This document shows positions 7,816 through 15,550 of a DNA stretch of 38,728 nucleotides, one piece after another (within the stretch, counting starts at the first letter, position 1; each line of letters opens with the position of its first letter). A program made the position numbers and the translations under genes. The stretch covers positions 1-38,728 of the forward strand of contig CAMUHN010000028.1 of the NCBI GenBank assembly GCA_947088675.1. Direction: 5' to 3'. The notes beneath the pieces were generated by a model, which was not told where the DNA came from, made no database searches, and was given only the letters and a program-made list of their open reading frames with translations. Source of the stretch: an uncultured Roseburia sp. (GTDB lineage: Bacteria > Bacillota > Clostridia > Lachnospirales > Lachnospiraceae).

Positions 7816-8694
7816 ATGAATAAAATAGTCGGGGTGCGTTTTCGCACCGCGGGAAAAATGTATTATTATGAAACGGGAGATCTTGAAGTTTCTCCTGGAA
7901 TCCACGTAATCGTCGAGACGGCGCGCGGCGTTGAGATGGGCACGATAGTAATGGGGCCAAAGGAAATGGAACATGTTGAAACGCCTACGCCTTTGAGACA
8001 GCTTATGCGCATTGCGACGGAAGCAGACGAAAAAGTAGTGGAAAAGAACCATCAGAAAGAAAAAGATGCATTCCGTATCTGTCTCGAAAAAATTGCAAAA
8101 CATAAACTGGATATGAAACTGATTGAAGCAGAATATACATTCGACAACAATAAACTTCTGTTTTATTTCACATCAGACGGACGTGTCGATTTTCGGGAGC
8201 TGGTCAAAGATCTTGCAGCCGTATTCCGCACCAGAATTGAACTGAGGCAGATTGGCGTGCGCGATGAGACAAAAATGATCGGCGGGATCGGGATCTGCGG
8301 CAGACCGCTCTGCTGTAACACTTATCTGTCCGAATTTGCCCCTGTGTCAATCAAAATGGCAAAAGAACAGAATCTCTCCCTGAATCCTGCAAAAATATCG
8401 GGAGTCTGCGGCAGGCTGATGTGCTGCCTGAAAAATGAAGAAGAGACATACGAATATTTAAACAGCCGCCTGCCGAATATAGGCGACCACGTGAAAACGG
8501 AAGACGGACTAAGAGGCGTTGTAACCGTTGTCAACGTACTCCGTCAGACCGTGAAAGTTCTGGTGGATGTCGATGACGAAAAGGAACTGCGGGAACTGAA
8601 AGTCGAACAGCTCAAATTCCGTCCAAGACGCAGGAAAGAACATGTAAAGCTGTCACAGGAAGAATTAAAAGAACTTGCAGCATTGGAAGATTAG
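7816..8694 (+). CDS. ricT: PSP1/YaaT protein RicT
   Basis: 292 residues, PSP1 domain. Homologue of Bacillus YaaT (RicT), part of the Fe-S RicA-RicF-RicT complex that influences RNase Y-dependent mRNA maturation and Spo0A/competence phosphorelay output. Seen: MNKIVGVRFRTAGKMYYY at the start, the PSP1 core GVEMGTIV...KHKLDMKLIEAEYTFDNNKLLFYF, and two cysteine clusters, CGRPLCC and CGRLMCC, which in RicT ligate 4Fe-4S clusters. The C-terminus is charged. The ATG at 7816 follows GGAGAAAAG and matches the family N-terminus better than the ATG at 7804. RicA and RicF are not in the window. Confidence 0.94.
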   Translation: MNKIVGVRFRTAGKMYYYETGDLEVSPGIHVIVETARGVEMGTIVMGPKEMEHVETPTPLRQLMRIATEADEKVVEKNHQKEKDAFRICLEKIAKHKLDMKLIEAEYTFDNNKLLFYFTSDGRVDFRELVKDLAAVFRTRIELRQIGVRDETKMIGGIGICGRPLCCNTYLSEFAPVSIKMAKEQNLSLNPAKISGVCGRLMCCLKNEEETYEYLNSRLPNIGDHVKTEDGLRGVVTVVNVLRQTVKVLVDVDDEKELRELKVEQLKFRPRRRKEHVKLSQEELKELAALED

Positions 8695-8709
8695 GAGGCT
8701 CGTCTTACA

Positions 8710-9456
8710 TTGTCAATGCAACACAGTTTGGTTTATGAAAACGAGAGACTGGATGAACTGCACAGAAACGGCTATTTTATTATTCAGAATCCCGCAAGGT
8801 TTTGTTTCGGCATGGACGCCGTTCTGCTTTCCGGTTTCGCCAGGGCAAAAGACGGTGAACGCGTATTGGACCTTGGAACCGGGACAGGCATTATACCGAT
8901 CCTGATGGAGGCAAAAACAAAGGCCAGCCATTTTACCGCGCTGGAAATCCAGGAGGAAAGTGCAGATATGGCCCGCAGAAGTGTATTATATAACCGACTG
9001 GAGGATAAAATAGAAGTAATAACCGGCGATATTAAAGATGCCTCAGCTATTTTTGGGGCGTCTTCTTTTGAAGTGATTACAACAAATCCGCCCTATATGA
9101 TCGGAAATCACGGCATCCAGAGCGAATCGACTTCAAAAGCAATTGCAAGACACGAGATTCTCTGCACGCTTGACGACATCCTTACACAGAGCGCCAGACT
9201 GCTGTGTCCAAACGGCAGATTTTATATGATACACAGACCATTCCGCCTTGCCGAAATTTTCTGTAAAATGAGCGCCTGCCGGATTGAACCAAAGCGGATG
9301 AAACTGGTATACCCCTATGTGGACAAAGAACCGAATATGGTTCTGATTGAAGGACTTCTGGGCGGAAAACCGAGGCTGACCGTGGAAAAACCCCTGATTG
9401 TATATCAGAAGCCCGGCGTTTATACAGACGAAATCTATGATATTTACGGATATTAG
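8710..9456 (+). CDS. tRNA1(Val) A37-N6-methyltransferase family (TrmN6/YabB-like)
   Basis: 248-residue class I SAM methyltransferase. Seen: the N-terminal QNPARFCFGMDAVLLSGFA (the family's RFxxGxDAVLL), SAM loop VLDLGTGTGIIPI, acidic ALEIQ, a GDIKD motif, and the catalytic NPPY in TTNPPYMIG, which marks amino-group N-methyltransferases. The family modifies tRNA, typically m6A37 of tRNA-Val. The start is TTG at 8710 with AGGAGG 11 nt upstream, in contact with the ricT stop; an in-frame ATG two codons later is an alternative. It matches yabB downstream of yaaT/yabA in Bacillus, with yabA absent here. Confidence 0.88.
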   Translation: MSMQHSLVYENERLDELHRNGYFIIQNPARFCFGMDAVLLSGFARAKDGERVLDLGTGTGIIPILMEAKTKASHFTALEIQEESADMARRSVLYNRLEDKIEVITGDIKDASAIFGASSFEVITTNPPYMIGNHGIQSESTSKAIARHEILCTLDDILTQSARLLCPNGRFYMIHRPFRLAEIFCKMSACRIEPKRMKLVYPYVDKEPNMVLIEGLLGGKPRLTVEKPLIVYQKPGVYTDEIYDIYGY

Positions 9457-9485
9457 CAACACAATAACAGAAAGGAACACACTGC

Positions 9486-10241
9486 ATGTATAACGAACTG
9501 TTTTCTATCGGGCCGGTTACTGTCACGGTCTATGGCCTTATGATTATCGCAGGCTATCTGTGTGCGCTTGCACTCTCGGTACGGCGCGGCGCAAAAAGAA
9601 ACCTCAATGAAGATTATATCTGGGGCATTTTTTTCTGCGCGCTGATCGGCGGAATGGCAGGCACAAAAATCCTGTACTACCTGACGATACTACCTGCCAT
9701 AATCGATGATCCGTCTCTGATCTGGCGTCAGTTTGCAGCCGGTCATGTTGTCTACGGCGGTATTATCTTCGGCGTTTTAACAAGTTACATTTATATCCGT
9801 ATGAAAAAAGAAAAATTTCTCCCTTATTTTGATCTGGTGATGCCGGCCGTCGCGCTTGCACAGGGAATTGGCAGGATCGGATGTTTTTTTGCAGGATGCT
9901 GCTATGGAAGAGAGACAGATGCATGGTACGGTATTGCATTCCGCCATTCCAGTTATGCCCCGAACGGAGTCAGCCTGATCCCGACACAGCTCATTTCGGC
10001 GGCAGGAGATTTTATTATTTTCGGCCTTTTGATCCTTTATGAAAACAGACGCCCGACAACCGGACGGGTCAGCGCTGCATATTTGATTTTATATGGAATC
10101 GGAAGATTTCTGGTCGAATTTCTGCGCAATGATTACAGAGGAAGCGTGGGCATTTTATCGACGTCGCAGTTTATTTCCATCGGCATTGTCGCCGCAGGTA
10201 TCGTACTGTTCGCAGCTGTAAAAAACAACAGAGAAAGATAA
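9486..10241 (+). CDS. lgt: prolipoprotein diacylglyceryl transferase, clostridial variant
   Basis: 251-residue polytopic membrane enzyme that transfers diacylglycerol from phosphatidylglycerol to the lipobox cysteine of prelipoproteins. Seen: about seven hydrophobic segments, the Lgt core GIGRIGCFFAGCCYGRET (G129-R130 being the conserved pair) and a C-terminal YGIGRFLVEFLR. It differs from the classical enzyme: the catalytic-loop HGG of E. coli is VVYGGIIFG here, and GNFxN is replaced by a Cys-rich GCFFAGCC. Such YGG/GCCYG forms are familiar in clostridia and usually called Lgt; orthology is inferred. Last gene of the block. A lipoprotein substrate is encoded at 37049-38275. Confidence 0.85.
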   Translation: MYNELFSIGPVTVTVYGLMIIAGYLCALALSVRRGAKRNLNEDYIWGIFFCALIGGMAGTKILYYLTILPAIIDDPSLIWRQFAAGHVVYGGIIFGVLTSYIYIRMKKEKFLPYFDLVMPAVALAQGIGRIGCFFAGCCYGRETDAWYGIAFRHSSYAPNGVSLIPTQLISAAGDFIIFGLLILYENRRPTTGRVSAAYLILYGIGRFLVEFLRNDYRGSVGILSTSQFISIGIVAAGIVLFAAVKNNRER

Positions 10242-10244
10242 CAG

Positions 10245-10272
10245 AAAAAACGGAGAGTGCGCCGCACTCTCC
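10245..10272 (-). terminator. terminator of tRNA-fMet
   Basis: A 9-bp perfect stem GGAGAGTGC/GCACTCTCC with a GCC loop. On the minus strand it is followed by a run of six T (10245-10250). It begins right behind the lgt stop, so it may also slow read-through from lgt. Confidence 0.8.
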
Positions 10273-10276
10273 CAAA

Positions 10277-10350
10277 TTGCGGGAACAGGATTTGAACCTG
10301 TGACCTTCGGGTTATGAGCCCGACGAGCTTCCAGACTGCTCCATCCCGCG
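10277..10350 (-). tRNA. initiator tRNA-Met (CAT)
   Basis: 74 nt. Anticodon loop CTCATAA in a stem TCGGG/CCCGA with three consecutive G-C pairs, and position 1 (C) unpaired against A72, both hallmarks of the initiator. Acceptor GCGGGA/TCCCGC; T arm ACAGG-TTCAAAT-CCTGT. CCA not encoded. Confidence 0.95.
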
Positions 10351-10362
10351 ATAAATAATATT

Positions 10363-10392
10363 CTGATACTATATTCTATGCTTTCCTGACAA
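10363..10392 (-). promoter_or_regulatory. promoter for tRNA-fMet
   Basis: Minus strand TTGTCA, 18 bp, TATCAG, just upstream of the tRNA; the -10 is imperfect and overlapping hexamers are possible. The rest of the 230-bp stretch to spmB (10393-10580) shows no gene or strong structure. Confidence 0.4.
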
Positions 10393-10580
10393 AATATATT
10401 CCAAAAAAATACCATTCAAACGATCAGATTTCATACCATCATATTTTTTCCTGTAAGGAACAAAGCGAACCAGTCCGCTTCAACTCCCGGACCAGCTTCG
10501 CCGGCTTTCCTCAATTTTAAGGGACCTGGAAAATTTGACGCATAACAGGACTTTCAAACGTTAATGGAACAGGGTCTTTC

Positions 10581-11099
10581 CTATAAGACAAGAAAAACGC
10601 TTGCTGCTGTTCCCGCAAGTGTCGCAAGCAATGCCCCGGGAAGTATATATCTGCTCTTTTTCACTTTCACACTCATCAGATATACCGACATCGTATAAAA
10701 AATCGTCTCCGTACTGCTCATCATTAAAGACGCCATTTTGCCGATCACAGAATCCGCCCCATGTTCTTTGAAGATATCAAGCAGCAAACCTGTCGCTGCC
10801 GATGAAGAAAACATTTTTACAATTGTAACAGGCAAAAGCTCGGATGGAAATCCGATACGGTCTGTCACATGCGCGCAGAGCGAAGAAAAAAAATCAAGAA
10901 AACCGGATGCACGCAGCACACCGACTGCAACCATCAGCCCGACCAGCGTCGGCAGAATGCCGATCACCGTCTGCAGACCGGATTTTGCTCCTTCGATAAA
11001 CTCCTCATAGACATTGCGGCGGTTTAACAGCCCATACCCTACGATACTAAAAATTAACAGCGGAATTGTAACTTCCGACAGGAACAACAGAACGCTCAT
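10581..11099 (-). CDS. spmB: spore maturation protein B family (nucleoside-recognition domain)
   Basis: 172-residue integral membrane protein of the SpmB/Gate family. In Bacillus SpmA and SpmB are needed for spore-core dehydration. Seen: an N-terminal helix SEVTIPLLIFSIVGYGLL, a conserved amphipathic EGAKSGLQTVIGILPTLVGLMVAVGVLRASG, the block LLPVTIVKMFSSSAATGLLLDIFKEHGADS, SSTETIFYTMSVYLMSV and a final hydrophobic helix. The ATG at 11099 is chosen because the promoter at 11151-11179 lies inside the longer open frame, and because SpmB proteins begin this way. No spmA is next to it. Substrate unknown. Confidence 0.87.
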   Translation of the reverse strand: MSVLLFLSEVTIPLLIFSIVGYGLLNRRNVYEEFIEGAKSGLQTVIGILPTLVGLMVAVGVLRASGFLDFFSSLCAHVTDRIGFPSELLPVTIVKMFSSSAATGLLLDIFKEHGADSVIGKMASLMMSSTETIFYTMSVYLMSVKVKKSRYILPGALLATLAGTAASVFLVL

Positions 11100-11150
11100 A
11101 TTATCTTTTCCATCACATCTTTTAATACAATATATCGCACTGTTCATACT

Positions 11151-11179
11151 TTTATACTCTGTCTGCAATTTTTTGTCAA
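11151..11179 (-). promoter_or_regulatory. promoter for spmB
   Basis: Minus strand TTGACA, 17 bp, TATAAA; about 45 nt leader to the ATG at 11099. This is a consensus vegetative-type promoter rather than a recognisable sporulation sigma site. On the plus strand TGATACAAT (extended -10, 11197-11205) may begin the AIM24 transcript. Confidence 0.65.
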
Positions 11180-11218
11180 CATTTTTACAAAGTTATGATA
11201 CAATAGATTACGAAACAA

Positions 11219-11390
11219 GTTATTATTCACGAGTCAGGAATGCGCATAAACTGCGCATTCCGTGAGAACATGATTCAGGAGTGAGGGGCGATTTTTGCGC
11301 AGCAAAATTAAACGTAAACGCATTTATGCGTTTACGATATATCGCCCCGAATCGTTGCTATGAACGGCTCCCGAGCCGTGAATAGTAACC
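11219..11390. repeat. nested palindromic element with terminal inverted repeats (MITE/REP-like)
   Basis: The ends are GTTATTATTCACG (left) and the inverse of GTTACTATTCACG (right), 12 of 13 matching. Inside are nested hairpins: GGAATGCGC/GCGCATTCC around 11237-11261, GGGGCGAT/ATCGCCCC (11284-11291 with 11340-11347) enclosing a perfect CGTAAACGCA/TGCGTTTACG, and ACGGCTC/GAGCCGT near the right end. No ORF is needed to explain it. It lies in the leader of the AIM24 gene. Confidence 0.6.
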
Positions 11391-11425
11391 GAAACAATTC
11401 TAATGCAGAAAGAGAGGAAAAACGG

Positions 11426-12265
11426 ATGAAATCCGCAATCGGAACAAGAGAAAACATAAAAATCCTGGAACAATTTGAAAACGGCGGGCTTCGCGTAGAA
11501 ATCCTGCAGTATGACAAGCTGCTCGGTCTGACCAACGCGCAGATGGCAGAACAGATTTATTTTATGGAGCAGCAAAACATACACGTCAGACAGATTGCGC
11601 TCTACTTAAACAATGACAAAGTAACCATTGAAAAAGGAGCCATGAGCTACTTTCAGGGCAATATTGAGATGGTAAGCGGTGTGACGCTTGGAAACGCGCT
11701 CGGACGCCTCGTACGGGGCGCTGTGACAGGCGAACATATGGCGCAGCCGGAATATACCGGAACCGGCCTTTTAGTACTCGAACCGTCTTTCAAACATTTT
11801 CTGGTGCTCCGGCTTGATAAAGGCGAATCGGTCATCGTCGACGACGGCATGTTTTACTGTGCGCAGGGAAGCGTCACTGTCAAAGCTGTCTCCCAGCGCA
11901 ATATTTCCTCTGCCGTAGCAGGCGGAGAAACCTTAATCCAGCAGCAGCTGACCGGCCCCGGCATTATTATACTGGAATCCACAGTACCGCAGGATGAAAT
12001 TGATATCATTGAAATGCAGAATGATACTTTGAAAGTAGACGGCAATTTTGCCGTACTTCGCAGCTCTTCTCTCGAATTTACAGTGGAACGGAGCGCTAAA
12101 ACACTTGTCGGCTCCGCCGTCAGCGGAGAGGGACTTGTAAACGTGTACCGCGGAACCGGGCAGGTATGGCTGGCGCCGACCTTAAAAGTCTATAAGACAT
12201 TGCAGCGGGCAAGCGCACTGGGCGTCGGCGTAAATAAAATCAATATGAATACAAGCAAGGCCTGA
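11426..12265 (+). CDS. AIM24 family protein (DUF124)
   Basis: 279 residues, beta-rich, with no signal peptide or membrane helix. It matches the AIM24/DUF124 family, named after a mitochondrial inner-membrane biogenesis protein; the bacterial role is unknown. Seen: alternating short strands with Gly turns, SYFQGNIEM, GNALGRLVRGAVTGE, the strongly family-like TGTGLLVLEPSFKHFLVLRL and DDGMFYCAQGSVTV, and the closing GEGLVNVYRGTGQVWLAPT. The ATG at 11426 follows AGAGAGGA; an in-frame ATG at 11360 would put coding sequence inside the palindromic element and is not favoured. The gene stands alone, bracketed by two palindromic elements. Confidence 0.85.
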   Translation: MKSAIGTRENIKILEQFENGGLRVEILQYDKLLGLTNAQMAEQIYFMEQQNIHVRQIALYLNNDKVTIEKGAMSYFQGNIEMVSGVTLGNALGRLVRGAVTGEHMAQPEYTGTGLLVLEPSFKHFLVLRLDKGESVIVDDGMFYCAQGSVTVKAVSQRNISSAVAGGETLIQQQLTGPGIIILESTVPQDEIDIIEMQNDTLKVDGNFAVLRSSSLEFTVERSAKTLVGSAVSGEGLVNVYRGTGQVWLAPTLKVYKTLQRASALGVGVNKINMNTSKA

Positions 12266-12278
12266 ACAGGAATCATTC

Positions 12279-12421
12279 CGTGATTCTGTGCCATTTTCCT
12301 TTTGGATCTCTGAGATTCCGCAGAGGGGCAGTGTGAGAAGAACTTCTAACGTTCGCAGCAAAGACGCTAACGCGAAACAAGTTCGCACGCTAAGAAGTTC
12401 TTCTCACGCCAGAGAATCACG
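12279..12421. repeat. long inverted-repeat element between convergent genes
   Basis: Outer arms CGTGATTCT (12279-12287) and AGAATCACG (12413-12421). Inner arms GTGAGAAGAACTTCT (12333-12347) and its exact complement (12393-12407). A further TTCGC/GCGAA pair lies in the loop, and a small CTCTG/CAGAG hairpin at 12309-12324. There is no T tract, so it is not a typical terminator, although it sits between two convergent genes and may act as one. Confidence 0.55.
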
Positions 12422-12439
12422 TTGGCTATATGGAGATTT

Positions 12440-13498
12440 TTATGCATCGGCCATCTTTTTTATAATTCCGCATGTCTTATAGTGCATCAGCGGATAATAT
12501 GCAACCGGAACATTCTTTTCTTTCGCAAGCTGCAAAATCGGAAAAAGTGAAGGGTCATTTTCATATTGCTCTGCCACCAGAATTTTCCAGGGAACCCGCC
12601 GCAGCAGGACGCGTGTTGTCTCCCCAATACCAGGTTTGATCAGATTTATATCGCCAACATCAAAATCTTTCGCTATTTTTTCCACTTCCTGTAAACCTGT
12701 CAGTTTCTGTGCTGTTGGCCTGCTTATATCATGTTCCCGCTTCAGATCAAAATTGCGCTCAATCTCTTCGATAAACGGATAGGTCAGATCGGACTCCGCC
12801 AGTTCACCATAATAGACGGCTCCGTGAAAATCATCTTTTCCAATGACGTCCTCCCGCAGAAACGTCCTGCTGATTAACCCTGTGACCGTACAGTTTAAAC
12901 AGGAACTCGGAATCAGAATATCCTCCGTTGTTCCGCATAAGGCGCCTATTTTCGCAGGATCTGCGACAACCGCAAGATCTGCAGATACACCGGGATACAA
13001 AGCGACATCCTGTTTCAGCTGAGTCCAGATTGCCCCTTTCCCAATCCAGCCGTCTACAAACAGCAGATCTTTCGGCGGATACCGATCTAACAGATACTGC
13101 ATGGCATTCTGATCAATTCCTCTGCCCCGGATAATGGAGATGGAGTAGTGCGGCGCATTCAGATGAAATTTTAACCGCAGATAACGTTTCAACAGTACGC
13201 CGATCGGCGTTCCGGCTCTTGCCAGTGATACAAGCACAACATCTCCCGCTTTTTCGGCCATGATCCGGTCGGCCAGAACTTCGATGGCTTCCGCGGTCGG
13301 TTTTGCAAAACAGGAAAGCGCATTCTCATAGATACGCATATATGGCTCAGTTGGCACATATTCCACCGGAAGCATCTCACTGTAATGTTTTCCCTGCTGA
13401 ATCAGGCATTCCCTCTCTTTCGCCTCCTGCGGTTCTACCAGACCGGTAATATCTTTCAACAGCAAAATAACATCGTCATCCCGAAATGAACTTTTCAT
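12440..13498 (-). CDS. StiP-type phosphoribosyltransferase with C-terminal PELOTA-like domain
   Basis: 352 residues. Residues 1-250 match the StiP family (also described as a PRTase in Ter stress systems): SFRDDDVILLLKDITG, HYSEMLPVEY, VLVSLARAGTPIGVLLKR, APHYSISIIRGRGID, DLLFVDGWIGKGAI, DILIPSSCLNCTVTGLISRT and KDDFHGAVYYGEL. Residues about 285-350 match the PELOTA-type RNA-binding-like domain: LIKPGIGETTRVLLRRVPWKILVA and ending YKTCGIIK. These families were proposed by comparative genomics to build a nucleoside-like metabolite in tellurite/stress clusters; the product is undetermined. The start follows AGAGGATTT, 14 bp after the upstream stop. StiP has also been labelled a cysteine protease, which the motifs here do not decide. 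Confidence 0.87.
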   Translation of the reverse strand: MKSSFRDDDVILLLKDITGLVEPQEAKERECLIQQGKHYSEMLPVEYVPTEPYMRIYENALSCFAKPTAEAIEVLADRIMAEKAGDVVLVSLARAGTPIGVLLKRYLRLKFHLNAPHYSISIIRGRGIDQNAMQYLLDRYPPKDLLFVDGWIGKGAIWTQLKQDVALYPGVSADLAVVADPAKIGALCGTTEDILIPSSCLNCTVTGLISRTFLREDVIGKDDFHGAVYYGELAESDLTYPFIEEIERNFDLKREHDISRPTAQKLTGLQEVEKIAKDFDVGDINLIKPGIGETTRVLLRRVPWKILVAEQYENDPSLFPILQLAKEKNVPVAYYPLMHYKTCGIIKKMADA

Positions 13499-13512
13499 AA
13501 ATCCTCTTTTCC

Positions 13513-15483
13513 TTACACACACCAGCGAATCAGCGTAATATCCTTATTCTGACATGAAACGAGCGCATTCACCAGCGAATTTATCCCTTCTGCTCTGATT
13601 TCGGGCGCATCTGATAAAATAAGAACCTGATCGTAAGTCCCGATCTCATAAAGGAAGGTCTTTCGGCCCGAATCGTAAAAACTCGCAAGCTCATATCTGA
13701 CATGAAGCGGATATTCCGGCTCGCTGCTGACTGCAATCGGATTTCTGCCTGTCGCATGGAAGCGAACCGCACAGCCCGATTTTTCAATCTGTTCCGCCAC
13801 ATACAATGCAGGAAACATAAATTCTTCTGTTCCAAGCACAAGCACGCAATTGCCCGGAGTAAACGAAATCTGCGCTGCGACCTGCTGCCAGAGCCGTTCA
13901 CAGGACTTTACGTACGCTGTTCCGTTAACAAGACGTCTTGCATTCATATATTTGTCTGCCGACAAAATGCGGTATTCACATGCAGGCTGATTCACATCCA
14001 TTTCCCTGTACTGCCCGTCCCCCTGATATGCGTCCGCAATCGCCGTATAGCCGCTCTGATCTGTTTTCATCAAATAGTGCAGTTCAATCTTTTCTTCCAA
14101 AAAGCGCTGTTGTGATGCTTCGTCCATACCATTGACAAATACTGCTGCCGAAAAGAGGATTTCATTTCCGTATTCTTTCCTCATAAGCGAAACGATATTA
14201 CGTATTGTTTTTCCGGTGGTAAGCTCATCGTCAATGAACAGAATACGGTCCACATATTTCATCGCCTGATCCATATCCTCTTTTACAATCTTTTGTTCTG
14301 TTGCGTGGCTGTGCGCCTCCGTAAACTCCAGAAATGTTACGCCATTTAACGACTCCCGTGTCGTTTGAATATAATCCGCCCCAAGTTCCACTGCAACAGC
14401 TGCGCCGATTGCTGTTGCCGTCTCGGCAAATCCAACGACAAGCAGCTTTTCTTCCTTATATTTCTGCGGCAGCTGCGCTGCCAGCCTGCGGCACAATGCA
14501 TGCGCTTTTACGGGTGCGGCCGGTATATATTTCCCCTGAAAACGATTTACCAACAGATAGCTGCGATTTTTATTATTTTCTCTTTTTGCGATTGAAATCA
14601 TCGGCAATTCCGTTTCTTCTTTTTTTCTCTGAAACAGAGAGATCATCCCTTTCTTCTTTTTATTCCAATTTTCTTTCCAACGTATCTTTCGTTCTTCTTT
14701 TTTCAGTAATTTCTGCTGTCGCCGGATTAATCTGTTTTCTTCTTTTGACCTTATTTTCCGATTTCTGCGCACTGCCTTTTTTGCCGCCTGATCAAGCTCT
14801 CTTAAATCGCTCTTTGCTTCTTTTATTTTTCTGGTCAGACAGCGGTACGGATTGTAAAAAAACCACGCGCATGTCGCGAGTACAAGAATCAACGCACTGG
14901 CCTGTACAAATACAGGAAGCAGCATTTCGTATTCTTCCAGTTCCATCTCATAGCAGACAAACAAAATCAGCATGGCCGGAACAATCAGAAGATACAGGAT
15001 TTTACAGAGAAAATCAAGACACGCTCCTCTTTTTTCCCTCTGCGGCAGAAGAGCGCCCTCAATAGCAGTACAGGCCAGCATAAATAACGTGATTTCCACA
15101 TCAAATCCATACAGGGAACCGCATAACGCCACCATAGCAGCCGAAATCAAAAACAGCGCCAGCGCAATTCCCTGATAATATGCATTTTTATACTGCTTCG
15201 CCGCCTCCATCTGATCGGTTGTGATATTGTGCATCGCATATACCTGCCTGTTCAGCTCCTCTTCACATTCTGCATGATAACGCTTTAGCTGCTTTATATG
15301 AGCCATATCCTGCGCAATCGACTGGCTGCGCTCGTCCAGAATCCTCTGTTCTTCAAAAAGAGCTTCTCTCTTCAGATCTTCCGCTTCCCGCTGTCTTGCC
15401 ACCTGCTCTTTGATCCACTCTGCTTTCTGCACACGCAGATTAAATTCTCTGGTATTTTCGCCCTCTGCCATAGTCTCCCACAT
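13513..15483 (-). CDS. coiled-coil/4-TM module fused to PRTase_2 and TRSP domains
   Basis: About 656 residues. 1-100 are highly charged helices (coiled coil) with no signal peptide. Four hydrophobic helices follow at about 103-121, 129-146, 158-178 and 188-210. Then comes a very basic coiled coil, 215-290. From about 300 lies a phosphoribosyltransferase of the PRTase_2 type: GFAETATAIGAAVA and the PRPP loop FIDDELTTGKT at 416-426. The last 150 residues fit the TRSP domain (HATGRNPIAVSSEPEYPL, RTFLYEIGTYDQVLILSDAP). Its partner at 12440-13498 completes a two-enzyme module. The start is uncertain: ATGs at 15504, 15483 and 15471 are possible. The ATG at 15579 overlaps the promoter -35 and is rejected. 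In other genomes I know the PRTase-TRSP part without this membrane front, so the fusion is the odd feature. Confidence 0.82.
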   Translation of the reverse strand: MWETMAEGENTREFNLRVQKAEWIKEQVARQREAEDLKREALFEEQRILDERSQSIAQDMAHIKQLKRYHAECEEELNRQVYAMHNITTDQMEAAKQYKNAYYQGIALALFLISAAMVALCGSLYGFDVEITLFMLACTAIEGALLPQREKRGACLDFLCKILYLLIVPAMLILFVCYEMELEEYEMLLPVFVQASALILVLATCAWFFYNPYRCLTRKIKEAKSDLRELDQAAKKAVRRNRKIRSKEENRLIRRQQKLLKKEERKIRWKENWNKKKKGMISLFQRKKEETELPMISIAKRENNKNRSYLLVNRFQGKYIPAAPVKAHALCRRLAAQLPQKYKEEKLLVVGFAETATAIGAAVAVELGADYIQTTRESLNGVTFLEFTEAHSHATEQKIVKEDMDQAMKYVDRILFIDDELTTGKTIRNIVSLMRKEYGNEILFSAAVFVNGMDEASQQRFLEEKIELHYLMKTDQSGYTAIADAYQGDGQYREMDVNQPACEYRILSADKYMNARRLVNGTAYVKSCERLWQQVAAQISFTPGNCVLVLGTEEFMFPALYVAEQIEKSGCAVRFHATGRNPIAVSSEPEYPLHVRYELASFYDSGRKTFLYEIGTYDQVLILSDAPEIRAEGINSLVNALVSCQNKDITLIRWCV

Positions 15484-15550
15484 CTTTCTTCGCCTGTGAT
15501 CCATTGTAATTTTTTTGAAAGTCGCGCCGCAACAAACATGCCTGAAAAAA

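Noticed and set aside
10393-10580. Possible small RNA or repeat in the gap before spmB
   Set aside because: Only short, imperfect CCAG/CTTCG similarities; no convincing hairpin, promoter or T tract.
14334-15065. 243-codon open frame antisense to the membrane part of the PRTase gene
   Set aside because: No ribosome binding site, and the composition is a mirror of Lys/Glu codons on the other strand (Phe/Leu/Ser-rich). It is a shadow frame.
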